From a virus: a DNA stretch of 45,516 nucleotides. The notes beneath the pieces are model-generated. The model saw only the letters and a list, made by a program, of their open reading frames with translations. It was not told the origin of the DNA and did no database searches. Made by a program: the position numbers and the translations under genes. The stretch covers positions 1 to 45,516 of IMG/VR virus record IMGVR_UViG_3300048928_000471; one strand, written 5' to 3'. Below, piece by piece: positions 14,349 to 23,121 of the stretch. Within the stretch, counting starts at the first letter, position 1, and each line of letters begins with the position of its first letter.

Positions 14349-15230
14349 ATGTCAGGCGATAGTCGCAGTAAGCAACACCATTATTTACCTAAGACATTTC
14401 AAAAGTCATTCACCGTTGACGGGATGGGAACGCAAGTTTTCTTCTCTGAGAGAGGTGAGGGCGGCTTGTATGGTGATCCCGTTATCAGAAATATAAAAAC
14501 AACTTTTAAAAAGAAAGATTTGTATACAATTAGTGTCGAGGGAAAGAAATCGGATATACTTGAGAGGGAATATTACGGTCCTATCGATGAAAATTTAAGC
14601 AAAATAATTCCTTACTTAAATGAAGAATTAACTAAAAACCGTATTCCAGTGATTACTGCAGACACTTCGAATAAATTGAAAATTTTGGTGATAGAGATGT
14701 TGAAGCGTACACCAGAATTCGGAAATTGTGAAAGCTACAGTGATGTAGGGAGGAATACAGTTTTAGAGGCTATAAATGATTTATCTAAAAGTGCGTCAGA
14801 TGAAATTATAAGAAATCTAAATAATATGTTGAAGGACTCCAATCTGACGGATCTTATTGGTAAAGACATCATTGCTAAAGCTAAAACACTACCCATGACT
14901 TTAGTTGATGATGTTCTAAAGAATTATAATATTAGGTGGGTTAGAACGGAAGGCAAGTCCTCGTTTATTTTGTCCAGCCTTTGTTGTTATCGTATTGGAA
15001 ACGGAGGCTCAAATGGCTTGTCCAGTATGAGTGCAGAAGTATGGATGCCTATTTCGCCGAAAAACTGTTTGGTTCTAATACGAGATCCGAATAAGCAAGT
15101 TCCTTTAATATCATTTGTTAATAGCGATAAAGTTAATCAGGTGAATGAGCATGCTGCTACTTATAGCAAGCAAATAGCTTCACACTCAAAAGCCTTATTA
15201 GAAGCTGTTATTAAACGTTTGAATAAGTAA
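14349..15230 (+). CDS. DUF4238-like protein (cargo)
   Basis: 293 residues. The N-terminus (KQHHYLPKTFQKSFTVDGMG), the segment ILEREYYGPIDENLSKII and the late EVWMPISPKNCLVLIRD match the pattern of the DUF4238 family, whose members start with an HHYxP-like motif and end with a 'mPlsp...l.l' strand. No signal peptide or membrane segment. Markedly AT-rich, with no GACGTC, so it looks horizontally acquired relative to the phage backbone. DUF4238 proteins are common solitary accessory genes; an antiphage or other lysogen function is speculative. No obvious ribosome binding site. Confidence 0.7.
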   Translation: MSGDSRSKQHHYLPKTFQKSFTVDGMGTQVFFSERGEGGLYGDPVIRNIKTTFKKKDLYTISVEGKKSDILEREYYGPIDENLSKIIPYLNEELTKNRIPVITADTSNKLKILVIEMLKRTPEFGNCESYSDVGRNTVLEAINDLSKSASDEIIRNLNNMLKDSNLTDLIGKDIIAKAKTLPMTLVDDVLKNYNIRWVRTEGKSSFILSSLCCYRIGNGGSNGLSSMSAEVWMPISPKNCLVLIRDPNKQVPLISFVNSDKVNQVNEHAATYSKQIASHSKALLEAVIKRLNK

Positions 15231-15412
15231 AAATTCCTTGGAATGTGACGCTGGGCTTTCCATGAACAACGCCAATAATTGGCCACGACAACTAAAATCC
15301 AGAAGGTGTAAAATAAGAATTATTCTTCCGATCTGCTAATATACGTCGTTATTGTTTGCGGCCGACAGTTTTACACTGCAAGGTATGTGTAAGCAACGAC
15401 GAGGATGCAAAT
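15231..15412. other. Intergenic spacer in the cargo block
   Basis: 182 bases without a credible gene. An upstream extension of the following ORF starts at 15356 but lacks a ribosome binding site. Nothing else is recognisable. Confidence 0.3.
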
Positions 15413-15754
15413 ATGGATATATTTAATGACGATATTAATCTCATAGAATGGCTGATTATCAGTGTTGACGGCAATTACCGCATTGTCGGATTAGTTGGTG
15501 GCGACCACGAATACCCAATACATATTGTGAGTTCGATGATTATCAATTCTTCAGGCGGCAACATTTTCAAAACTGAAGACCAAAATGTTTACATCTTGAG
15601 GAAAGACTATCCTCCGTGTTTCTCCGACAAATATAGAGACAATTTTAAAGACCGTATGATTTATGTTCTCAAAGATCCGAGAAGAAATAGCTTTGGTAGA
15701 GAGATTGAATACAATATCGCATCACTAGATGAACTAAGGGCGTCAGTTGGATGA
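15413..15754 (+). CDS. Hypothetical cytoplasmic protein (cargo)
   Basis: 113 residues from the ATG at 15413 (GAGG about 8 bases upstream). An acidic N-terminus (MDIFNDDINLIEW) precedes a beta-rich domain (YRIVGLVGGDHEYPIHIVSSMI). AT-rich like the preceding cargo genes. No recognised family, signal peptide or membrane segment. Last cargo gene before the packaging module. Confidence 0.55.
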   Translation: MDIFNDDINLIEWLIISVDGNYRIVGLVGGDHEYPIHIVSSMIINSSGGNIFKTEDQNVYILRKDYPPCFSDKYRDNFKDRMIYVLKDPRRNSFGREIEYNIASLDELRASVG

Positions 15755-15959
15755 ATGGTCTCATAAAAAAATGTCGATGGGACCCTGAGCGCCACCGGCG
15801 GAATGCGGGTAATTGGCGACCGCACCCTGTCGCTCTTTCCAAAATTTTTTTTAGGCATTCATCATCAGCACCCCTCCAGTAGTCTCAAATCTGATCTAGA
15901 ATCTTGCAGCGCCATGAAGCCCAATGTTTTCAGGAGTTTTCTGAAATGTTGGAGCAAAG
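15755..15959 (+). other. Region before terminase, probable cos location and late leader
   Basis: 205 bases with no credible gene. Lambda-type phages with Nu1/GpA terminases carry cos just upstream of the small subunit gene, so cos most likely lies here; the GC-rich part at about 15775-15835 is the best candidate, but I cannot place the nick. The region also carries TAGAATCTTGCA at 15897-15908. Confidence 0.35.
15897..15908 (+). promoter_or_regulatory. TAGAATCTTGCA motif upstream of the terminase genes
   Basis: This exact 12-mer also occurs at 23539 (before the protease gene) and 28106 (before the tail terminator gene), with close variants at 9655, 35910 and 38781. Here it lies about 50 bases before the terminase small subunit. 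Possible late promoter or activator site. Confidence 0.5.
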
Positions 15960-16583
15960 ATGGCGAGGAAAAAATCCGACGTCCAGGTGCTGAATTCTGG
16001 TTACAATTCTTCCAGGCTAATCAGCACAGACCAGACAGAATGTAACATCTCATCATCTCGACGTGCTGCCGCGAAAAACAGGCTGGTGTCTCTTAAGGAG
16101 CTTGCTGATTTTCTCGACCGAGATCGAAATACAATTTCAAACTGGCTGAAGTTCGGGCTTCCATACGTCGAAAAAGCTGATCGGGATCTCGGTAAAGCTT
16201 GGGCTTTTGATACCGCTGATGTTGTGCGCTGGTTAGAAAAACGAGCAGCCGATGCGGCTGCTGAAAAGCTCGGAGCCACTGGCTTGGACGGTAAGACGTC
16301 CGAAGATGAAGCAAAGAGACGTCGCGCTGTTGCTGCAGCGATCATCACTGAGCTGGAAGCTGCAGAAGCTGTAAAAACAGTAGTCCGTGTTTCTCATGTC
16401 GTTGATCGTATTGCTTCTGACTACGCAGAAATTCGCAGTCGTCTCATGTCTCTTCCAGATGCCATTGCTGGTCGTATCGATGCAAAAGTTGCTCAAAAAG
16501 TCCGTGAAATAGCTGACGAACAGGTTCGCTCTACACTGAAAGCCCTTCGCGTAGATCGGGATTTTCAGACTGCTGAAGGGTAA
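15960..16583 (+). CDS. Terminase small subunit, Nu1-like
   Basis: 207 residues. After a short variable tail, residues about 40-90 form a winged helix-turn-helix (LVSLKELADFLDRDRNTISNWLKFGLPYV ... AFDTADVVRWL, given in parts), the classic Nu1-type DNA-binding domain that recognises cos. A long basic/acidic helix then leads to a C-terminal segment expected to bind the large subunit. It is encoded 5 bases before the large terminase, as in lambda. The start is read as ATG at 15960; a clear ribosome binding site is not seen. Confidence 0.88.
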   Translation: MARKKSDVQVLNSGYNSSRLISTDQTECNISSSRRAAAKNRLVSLKELADFLDRDRNTISNWLKFGLPYVEKADRDLGKAWAFDTADVVRWLEKRAADAAAEKLGATGLDGKTSEDEAKRRRAVAAAIITELEAAEAVKTVVRVSHVVDRIASDYAEIRSRLMSLPDAIAGRIDAKVAQKVREIADEQVRSTLKALRVDRDFQTAEG

Positions 16584-16588
16584 TCGGC

Positions 16589-18703
16589 ATGCTCGATGAG
16601 ACCCTTTTTGACCAGCTTGATTTTACTGAAGGTGCCGTCGCATTTGACGATGCACTCGATAATCTACGCAATGAAGTGCTTCAGATTCCACCTTTTAAAG
16701 ATCCCGTTGAATGGATTTACGACAGCATCGAACTGCCCAAGCAGGCCACATTCAGACCCGGAAACATGAGGTTGAATGGGTTTCAGCGTCCTGTCGCGCT
16801 CGATGCCCTTGATCCAGAAGTTGACCAGATCACGGTTTTGAAGGGCGTCCAAGTTGGCTGGTCTTCATTTCTGAAGGCTATGCTGTTCTACGGCATTAGC
16901 TACCTCGCGCTGAAAGCCATCCTCACCCAACCGACCGACGACGACGCCAAGGGCTATTACAAAGATCAAATCGAACCACATTTTTCTGATGTCCTTTCGG
17001 GCATCCGTCGAACGCCGGGCAGGGGCGAAGTTCAAGATACTTGGGACGAACATCGCTTCAATAATGGTTCGCAGTTGTATTTCCGTGGTGCTGCTAGTGA
17101 CGACGCTTTCCGCCGAATAAGCGCACAATGGCAGATGGCCGACGAGGTCGATGCTGAAGCGTGGCAGTCTAAGGGCGAAAAATCTCAAGCCGACAAACTC
17201 GCACTTTACCGCGACCGTGGCACTGCTTTCATCGACTCCAAGCTATGGGTTGGATCGACACCGCTCTCACGCGAAACGTCACTTGTTTGGCGAGAGTGGC
17301 AGCTCTCTGATCAGCGACGTCTACATGTGGCATGTCCACATTGTGGTGCCAGTCAGTACCTCAAATGGGGTTCGGCGAAAACGGACTACGGCTTTCGTTG
17401 GAAGGCGAACGAACACGGCCATATCGTAGAAGCTTGGTATCAGTGCGAAGCCGAAGGCTGTCGCATAGATGAGCATCATAAGGAGGACATGATAGAAGCT
17501 GGGGAATTCGTCCCGACTGCTATACCGAGCAGACCGGGACATCGCGGCTATCATTGGCCTGCCTGGCACTCCTCAGCTCCGAAAGCGCGATGGACGATCC
17601 TTGCTCAACAGTGGCTTGACGCCCAAGGCGACACAGAACTCCTGAAGCGCTTTATCAATAACGTTTTGGCGGAGCCTTGGGATGACCTCGGCGGCGAGAG
17701 CATCGACACCGACAGCCTGAAATCCCTCCGAATTCCTTATCGCGCAGAGGTGCCTAATGACGTCGTGGTGCTGACGCTCGGCGGTGACACCCAAACCAAT
17801 AAAGAAGGTATGAAAGACGGGAATTCTGACAGCATCGCATCGCGTGAAGTGAGCGTTGTCGGATGGAATAAAAAGCGCATGCCTCGCTTGATCATGCATA
17901 AAGTGATCTTGGGAGAGCCCGGCGACGCCGATGCCGACGCCGAACTCGACGAGATCATCAACCGTCGTTTTAGGAAAGCGGACGGCAGTGAAATGAAAAT
18001 TTCGGCTAGTGCTATCGATCTTGGCGGCACGTATGGAGACCAGACGAAGGCCTTCGCGAAATCCAGAGCATCGAAAAGAGTATGGGCCGTAAAAGGCAAC
18101 AACATCGCGAAGGGCAAACGCTCGACGTCCGTCTGGCCACGCAAAGTGAGCCGCAGCACACGAAATGGCAGTTCTTGGTATATGGTCGACACACAGCTTG
18201 CGAAAGACGCCATCGGCCGAATGCTGACTATTCGTGGCCCCGGTGCGGCGACTTTCCCATCAACTACCGCCGACAGTTATTTTGACGGACTGAGTGCTGA
18301 AAAACTTCACCTCGACAAAAAGGGTCTGCGTCATTGGCAGCGCAAGAAATCCACAAACACGGGTGAAGAATGGGACTGTCTTGTTTACGCTTATGCCGCA
18401 CTCTGCGGACTGCAGGCATCCGTGCGTGAATTCCGCGACTTGAATCTTGCAGCTAAGCGGCTCGGTATAGAAGATGCGTTGCCTCCGCACGACCCCGAAA
18501 CGGGCGAGCTTCTGGAGGACGCGCCAGCTGTTGTCCCTGTCCGTCCTAGTGCTCCTAGAACAAAACATGAATCTCCAGCTGAAAACCCGCAGCGGTACGG
18601 TGCCGTTGCTCAGGATGAGGTGCCAACGGTGGCTTCAAGGCCTGTTCTTAAGCGGAAAAAACAAAGCGGCCGCATAGTCGGATCAACCGCGAGGCGTTGG
18701 TAA
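16589..18703 (+). CDS. Terminase large subunit, lambda GpA-like
   Basis: 704 residues, the usual size for the GpA family. The N-terminal ATPase has the deviant P-loop of this family (VLKGVQVGWSSFLKAM, about 83-98). A zinc-finger-like insertion follows (HVACPHCG, then CEAEGC), and the C-terminal half carries the nuclease domain with acidic residues in TLGGDTQ and AIDLGGTYGDQ. Together with the Nu1-like subunit it should cut cos and pump DNA into proheads. The C-terminal 60 residues are basic and proline-rich, probably the portal-binding end. Confidence 0.95.
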   Translation: MLDETLFDQLDFTEGAVAFDDALDNLRNEVLQIPPFKDPVEWIYDSIELPKQATFRPGNMRLNGFQRPVALDALDPEVDQITVLKGVQVGWSSFLKAMLFYGISYLALKAILTQPTDDDAKGYYKDQIEPHFSDVLSGIRRTPGRGEVQDTWDEHRFNNGSQLYFRGAASDDAFRRISAQWQMADEVDAEAWQSKGEKSQADKLALYRDRGTAFIDSKLWVGSTPLSRETSLVWREWQLSDQRRLHVACPHCGASQYLKWGSAKTDYGFRWKANEHGHIVEAWYQCEAEGCRIDEHHKEDMIEAGEFVPTAIPSRPGHRGYHWPAWHSSAPKARWTILAQQWLDAQGDTELLKRFINNVLAEPWDDLGGESIDTDSLKSLRIPYRAEVPNDVVVLTLGGDTQTNKEGMKDGNSDSIASREVSVVGWNKKRMPRLIMHKVILGEPGDADADAELDEIINRRFRKADGSEMKISASAIDLGGTYGDQTKAFAKSRASKRVWAVKGNNIAKGKRSTSVWPRKVSRSTRNGSSWYMVDTQLAKDAIGRMLTIRGPGAATFPSTTADSYFDGLSAEKLHLDKKGLRHWQRKKSTNTGEEWDCLVYAYAALCGLQASVREFRDLNLAAKRLGIEDALPPHDPETGELLEDAPAVVPVRPSAPRTKHESPAENPQRYGAVAQDEVPTVASRPVLKRKKQSGRIVGSTARRW

Positions 18704-18718
18704 ATGGGAGTTTGGTAG

Positions 18719-18961
18719 ATGAGGCTTTTTAGATTTTGGACACGTGAACAATGCACGGATGCGATCCTCGCACTTGAAGAAGGCTTGGCATCTGGCGCGC
18801 AGTCGATCTCTTATCCAGCTGGTGGCTCCCTTTCATATACAAATTTTGAAAACGCCGAGAAGCTTCTCGCAGCTCTCTACTCACGCATCGACGATCTCGA
18901 CGGAAAGCGCAGGAAATCTGCAGTCAAATTTATCCCTTTCGTCGTAAAGAGGGGGTACTAA
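18719..18961 (+). CDS. gpW-like head-tail joining protein
   Basis: 80 residues. Position between terminase and portal and the sequence (DAILALEEGLASGAQSISY, then FENAEKLLAALYSRI) match the small gpW family: helix, beta-hairpin containing GxxS, helix. gpW stabilises packaged DNA and joins head to tail. The basic tail (KRRKSAVKFIPF) is also typical. The ATG lies 4 bases before the portal gene begins. Confidence 0.8.
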   Translation: MRLFRFWTREQCTDAILALEEGLASGAQSISYPAGGSLSYTNFENAEKLLAALYSRIDDLDGKRRKSAVKFIPFVVKRGY

Positions 18962-18964
18962 GCT

Positions 18965-20488
18965 ATGGCTCAGCAAGCGCAAACACGCACCTCAGCACCG
19001 AAATCCAGACGGATCAGTACTCATGCGCGCAGCGTTCGGTCATCCATTTTTTCCAATATTTTCAAAAGCGCTAAGAGCTTTTTCGAGGCTGCTTCGAACG
19101 CGAAGACAATAGAGCATGCAGTTGATGTCGGTCCGAACGGCTACAATTCTGAGATCGAGAAAGTTAGACGTCGCTCACGTTGGATGTATGCCAATGATTC
19201 ATTTTATCGGCAGGCTTGTAGACAGGTTGCAAACAACTGTGTGCACTACGGGATCAAACCCGTAATCAAGGACAAAGCTCTTCTAAAGCTCTGGAATCGT
19301 TGGCAGAAAGAGGCTGACGTGCGTGGCCGCATGGATTTCTACGGGCTTCAGTATGTAGCAGGATTTGTCATACCGCGCGACGGCGAAGCCTTGATCCGCT
19401 TCCGTGAACGCCGCGACGGGGATATGCGCAGCGGTATTAATTTCCAGCTCCAAATGCTTGAAGCCGACCACCTTCCGCTCGACTATACGCAACAAGCACC
19501 GAACGGCAATTGGATTGTATCGGGCGTCGAACGTGATGTCATAGAGCGTCCTTCAGGCTATTGGCTATACGATTTTCATCCTAAGGATTGGCAAGGGACA
19601 GGGCAGCAGTCGCTTATTCCAAGAAGAGTTTCTGCTGAGGATGTGCTTCATATCTACATGCCAGAGCGCCTGTCCGACTCCCGAGGATATCCGTGGGGTG
19701 CTTCCGCTCTCAATATTACAGATCGCATCCGTACTAGTGACGAAGCTCAAGTTGAGAAGCAGCTTACACAAGCTGGCTTCGCTGGCGTTTTTAAGAAACC
19801 TCGACTTTCTAGCGATGAGCCAAAAGAAAATATAGGTGCTCAAACTGACGAAAACGGGGAGGATTTTGTACCCGTTGAACGCGGAACTTTTGCTGTCGTG
19901 CCTGACGACTACGACGTCGAATTCGCACCACAAACCCAGTCGGATGCCAACTACGGCGTTTTCCGTCGCGAGCATTTATCTGGCCTCGCGGTTGCCATGG
20001 GACTCGCTGTCGAACACATTACGATGAATTTTGAAAAACTGAACGACCGCACATATCGCGCTGTAATGCTCGAAGCCCAGAGGTTCATCGAAAGCATTCA
20101 ATATCACCTCTTCGTCAACCAGTTTTGCAAGCCAGTGTGGCGTCGCTTTCTGAGCTACGCCGTCCTTCATGGACTATGGAAACCACCGGAGGGGCAAGAG
20201 CTGGAAGACCTGTTTGAAATTGAATGGATGGCTCCGGCGCGTGGACATATTCATCCGTTGCAAGAGATAACCGCGTTCGCAGAAGCCGTGAAGAATGGCT
20301 TTACATCTCGTAAGCGCGTGGCGGCTTCATTCGGTGAAGATGTCGAAGATATTGACTTGGAAAACAGTGAAGATCAGACGAGAGCCAAGCTTTTGAAGTT
20401 GCTCTACCCGATCTACGAGAAGCTGATGTCGGAGGAAGAGCGGAAGGCAATTTTGGCGGAGTATGACGCTGGTGAATACAGACATTGA
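18965..20488 (+). CDS. Portal protein, lambda gpB-like
   Basis: 507 residues, the typical length. The early segment SRWMYANDSFYRQACRQVANNCVHYGIKP and the later RVSAEDVLHIYMPERLSDSRGYPWG are hallmarks of the lambda-type portal family (quoted in part only as family indicators). It forms the dodecameric ring through which DNA enters and to which the connector binds. It is preceded by the gpW-like gene; downstream the head operon is interrupted by unrelated cargo before the protease gene. Confidence 0.93.
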   Translation: MAQQAQTRTSAPKSRRISTHARSVRSSIFSNIFKSAKSFFEAASNAKTIEHAVDVGPNGYNSEIEKVRRRSRWMYANDSFYRQACRQVANNCVHYGIKPVIKDKALLKLWNRWQKEADVRGRMDFYGLQYVAGFVIPRDGEALIRFRERRDGDMRSGINFQLQMLEADHLPLDYTQQAPNGNWIVSGVERDVIERPSGYWLYDFHPKDWQGTGQQSLIPRRVSAEDVLHIYMPERLSDSRGYPWGASALNITDRIRTSDEAQVEKQLTQAGFAGVFKKPRLSSDEPKENIGAQTDENGEDFVPVERGTFAVVPDDYDVEFAPQTQSDANYGVFRREHLSGLAVAMGLAVEHITMNFEKLNDRTYRAVMLEAQRFIESIQYHLFVNQFCKPVWRRFLSYAVLHGLWKPPEGQELEDLFEIEWMAPARGHIHPLQEITAFAEAVKNGFTSRKRVAASFGEDVEDIDLENSEDQTRAKLLKLLYPIYEKLMSEEERKAILAEYDAGEYRH

Positions 20489-20550
20489 AGGAGCAAAATT
20501 AATGGTCTAATGCGTAGTCATCTTTCATGAAGGTTTGGGGGGCACGCAAA

Positions 20551-21225
20551 ATGACAAATAGAATGATAATGGGCAGCACAGATCGGGAAGTTGATCTGAC
20601 TTCCTCATCGAAGTTGATATTTAGTCATGCGGATATCAGTTTTCAGTCAATCGCTACTTACTTAACAGCACTTTATGGCTTCATCGGCTTGCTCGATTTA
20701 TACAAACCGGATGAAAAGGGACCTAGGCCTTGGGCGGAGGATGACGTCGCTTTAATTGATGGCGCAGCCTGTGATGTTCGCCTCAGCTGGTCACCCCACG
20801 ATACTGTCGTTCCAATGCTTTTTAATGGATGGCCTGATAAAATCGAGTTTACCCTTTATCCGGCCTCTCCTTTGGGTCGTGGGTTGAAGCTTAATTTAGG
20901 AGTACTGGAACATTTTATATCTGGCTTAGGTCAGGCTCTTTTTACGAATTTTTATGAAAACAATAAGCGAAAAATAGAGCAAGTTCACGGCTCGGTGAAG
21001 GAATGGCCTGAAATCTGGAAATTTGGTCGAGCATTGAGAAACGCGATGTCTCACAACGGGCGTGTAGATATTCGAGATAACGCAACCGTCAAATGGAAAG
21101 GGCTGAGCTATTCAAAAGCTGATAATGGGATAGAACTTATGAATATTGATATTTGGCCAGCTGATATCTTTGTTCTAATCAAAGAAATGCAAGTGGAAAT
21201 TTCTGCTTTAGAAGGGACATCATGA
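20551..21225 (+). CDS. Putative HEPN-motif protein inserted in the head operon
   Basis: 224 residues from the ATG at 20551 (GGGGGG about 8 bases upstream; an ATG at 20527 is less likely). The segment GRALRNAMSHNGRV near residues 159-172 gives Arg163-Asn164-x3-His168, the R-N-x(3)-H signature of HEPN domains, often metal-independent RNases in toxins and abortive infection proteins. The surrounding sequence is helical. It lies between portal and protease genes, where structural genes are expected, and is AT-richer. A defence or superinfection-exclusion role is plausible but inferred from one short motif; many HEPN-like proteins are not nucleases. Confidence 0.6.
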   Translation: MTNRMIMGSTDREVDLTSSSKLIFSHADISFQSIATYLTALYGFIGLLDLYKPDEKGPRPWAEDDVALIDGAACDVRLSWSPHDTVVPMLFNGWPDKIEFTLYPASPLGRGLKLNLGVLEHFISGLGQALFTNFYENNKRKIEQVHGSVKEWPEIWKFGRALRNAMSHNGRVDIRDNATVKWKGLSYSKADNGIELMNIDIWPADIFVLIKEMQVEISALEGTS

Positions 21226-21611
21226 TTTCCCTCTTTAAAGAATGGCTTGATCAGCGGTCTGGTCGCTCACAAGCCGAACGTGAAATCCAGCTTTTAAGAT
21301 TCGGGACATATGACGCAGAAACATTGCGTGCTACGCCTTTACCTCGTCTGACTGTTGCAGGTGGTAGGAATCCTTACGCACGCGCATATGCTGGCCGTTG
21401 GTATGATGAAGGCTACGCCGATGCTAAATCAGGCCGTTGTCATTCAGTCAAATATCAGTCATCGGATTATGATTTTGGATGGATCGACAGCATGCGAAAG
21501 ATTAAGCAACAAGGATTTCAACACGAGACGCTATCCGGTCAGTATGAGCAGCTCGTTCGTTCGCGGATAGCGAAAGACCTTTGGGCTTCATTCGGCGTTA
21601 TTAAATCATGA
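21222..21611 (+). CDS. Small protein coupled to the HEPN-motif gene
   Basis: 129 residues whose start overlaps the HEPN gene stop as ATGA, so the two are co-translated. The centre (YARAYAGRWYDEGYADAKSG then FGWIDSMRKI) has the spacing of Gly/aromatic residues seen in ribosome modulation factor-like small folds, but this is a weak resemblance. As the partner gene of a HEPN-motif protein it could be a modulator or antidote. No domain is securely recognised. Confidence 0.5.
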   Translation: MISLFKEWLDQRSGRSQAEREIQLLRFGTYDAETLRATPLPRLTVAGGRNPYARAYAGRWYDEGYADAKSGRCHSVKYQSSDYDFGWIDSMRKIKQQGFQHETLSGQYEQLVRSRIAKDLWASFGVIKS

Positions 21612-22076
21612 CGTTTCAAAATCGTTGTGCGGTGTCTGAAGCGCAACGCTAGCGTAAACCTCCAGCAAACACTGCGCGGTCGGGTCAGTTTCTTCAACGT
21701 ACCGGAATTCCATGGCTCTTATTCGTGAAAGTGCCTGTGAGAAGGCCAAAGCAAACTCAACATTTGCGCTCAGACCGAGGCGACTTCCTTCACCAGGTTT
21801 GTAAGTCGCCTTACCGATATTGAGTTGCTTTTTAGCCAGTTTGAAAGCGAATGGCGCATTGTTGTGCTTGCTGCTCGGGCGCGAGTGTTGGGAATAACGG
21901 CTTCGTAAGTTACGAGTGCGCCCGATATAAAGATGTTTGCCGTTTTCCGAGAACAGGTAGATGCCGGATTTAGGCATATTTTTGGGAAGCTTGCCATTAA
22001 TGACGGGTTCCATTGTCATTAGCTTTTCGAATTTTGGATGCAGTCCTTCAACAAAAATCCTGAACTGTTCGTTCAT
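21606..22076 (-). CDS. GIY-YIG nuclease family protein
   Basis: 156 residues from the ATG at 22076. The GIY-YIG core is clear: SGIYLF (GIY at 38-40), HLYIGRTRNLRSR (YIG at 50-52 followed by catalytic-type Arg and the NLRSR helix), then HS and a lysine-rich stretch. A C-terminal Glu (in VEFALAF) could be the metal ligand. Single-domain GIY-YIG proteins act in restriction, homing and repair. It is encoded against the direction of the late operon, its stop overlapping the end of the 21222-21611 gene by a few bases, so it is an inserted gene with its own promoter. Confidence 0.82.
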   Translation of the reverse strand: MNEQFRIFVEGLHPKFEKLMTMEPVINGKLPKNMPKSGIYLFSENGKHLYIGRTRNLRSRYSQHSRPSSKHNNAPFAFKLAKKQLNIGKATYKPGEGSRLGLSANVEFALAFSQALSRIRAMEFRYVEETDPTAQCLLEVYASVALQTPHNDFETS

Positions 22077-22152
22077 GCGATGCCCCCGAATAATACTTGC
22101 CATGTATACGAAAACGGATATTGGATTAAAAGAATGTAATCGGGGGTAGTAA

Positions 22153-22527
22153 ATGAAATCTGTTCTGAAATCGATTGTTTTAGTATCAGCATGTATCACG
22201 TTCGCGCTTGCTTCATTCGCTTTTCAAGCTGAAGGCCAGGCTCAAGGCAAGAAGCTTTCTGAATCCAAGGAATTTCTCTGGATTCGCGCAAATCAACGAA
22301 TTTTGCTGAAGAAGCTTAAAGATCCAGACAGCGCGAAGTTCAGCGACGAATTTGTGTCCTACAAAATAGGTGGGCCGGTTGTTTGCGGGAAGGTGAATTC
22401 AAAGAATAGCTTCGGCGGCTTCACTGGGCCGAAATATTACATCGGGGGCGGAGACACGGTTGGCGTCTTCACGGAAGAAGAGGTCGAGGGTTTTGCAGAG
22501 CTTTGGAATAAGGTTTGCGCTCGCTGA
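22153..22527 (+). CDS. Exported protein of the KDPDSAKF / CGKVNSKNSFGG type
   Basis: 124 residues with an N-terminal Sec signal peptide (about 1-26). The mature part contains LKDPDSAKFSDEF and VCGKVNSKNSFGGFTG, a pattern shared by small exported proteins widespread in Proteobacteria and phages, with two cysteines likely disulphide-bonded (VCGK and KVCAR). Ribosome binding site GGGGG. It is divergent from the GIY-YIG gene and overlaps the next gene by one base or so. Function of the family is not known to me; periplasmic location is expected. Confidence 0.7.
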   Translation: MKSVLKSIVLVSACITFALASFAFQAEGQAQGKKLSESKEFLWIRANQRILLKKLKDPDSAKFSDEFVSYKIGGPVVCGKVNSKNSFGGFTGPKYYIGGGDTVGVFTEEEVEGFAELWNKVCAR

Positions 22528-23072
22528 TGGTGTGTGAATTCATCTGTAATAATATCGAGGTGTATAACAAGCACCTCGGTTTCTTTGGGGTGATATTTGT
22601 TGCTCTTTCGGCTTTAGCGTTAGTTTATCGAGCAACGGAATTGTTTGAGATTCACTCGCGAAGGGAAATTGTCAGCTTAAGAAATCGGGCAATTTCAGAA
22701 ATTAAACGATGGCAGAACATTGATGATAAGTTTGGCAAAGTTGCTCGAAAGAACCGTAATTTCTTTATACGGCTCGGACTTGGTTTCTGTTGGTGGATTA
22801 ATCGGTTGCCATACTATTTGGCGCTTCGGTTGTTCGTTTTTGACCACAACAGAATTAGAAAAAAATATGGTATGAGCTATACGCAGATTGAATTGCCACG
22901 CGGTCAAATAGTTCAGCCGTTATTAATGCAGAGCGCCGAAGAAGTATTAAGGCAGCTCCCAACATATCATCGGAACAATCCAGTTTCTGACAGTCGCCTG
23001 ATTAAATTCGGCGTTTTCTTTTTATTTTTGGGCACGTTGCTACTCGCTATGCAAACGTTTCCATGGTGTTGA
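22527..23072 (+). CDS. Membrane protein with N- and C-terminal hydrophobic segments
   Basis: 181 residues; the ATG overlaps the stop of the preceding exported protein gene (TGATG). Hydrophobic helices lie at about 17-35 and 160-178, with a partly hydrophobic aromatic stretch at about 85-105 (LGLGFCWWINRLPYYLALRLFVF). The middle is basic. The pair of exported plus membrane protein suggests an envelope function such as superinfection exclusion. No family recognised. Confidence 0.65.
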   Translation: MVCEFICNNIEVYNKHLGFFGVIFVALSALALVYRATELFEIHSRREIVSLRNRAISEIKRWQNIDDKFGKVARKNRNFFIRLGLGFCWWINRLPYYLALRLFVFDHNRIRKKYGMSYTQIELPRGQIVQPLLMQSAEEVLRQLPTYHRNNPVSDSRLIKFGVFFLFLGTLLLAMQTFPWC

Positions 23073-23121
23073 TTTTTTCAACCAAACCACGGTCAATTCC
23101 ACCAGCAAAACCGCGCATGTT

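Noticed and set aside
15755-15858. Minus-strand gene fragment near the terminase
   Set aside because: Short, no ribosome binding site and overlaps the probable cos region; no protein similarity recognised.
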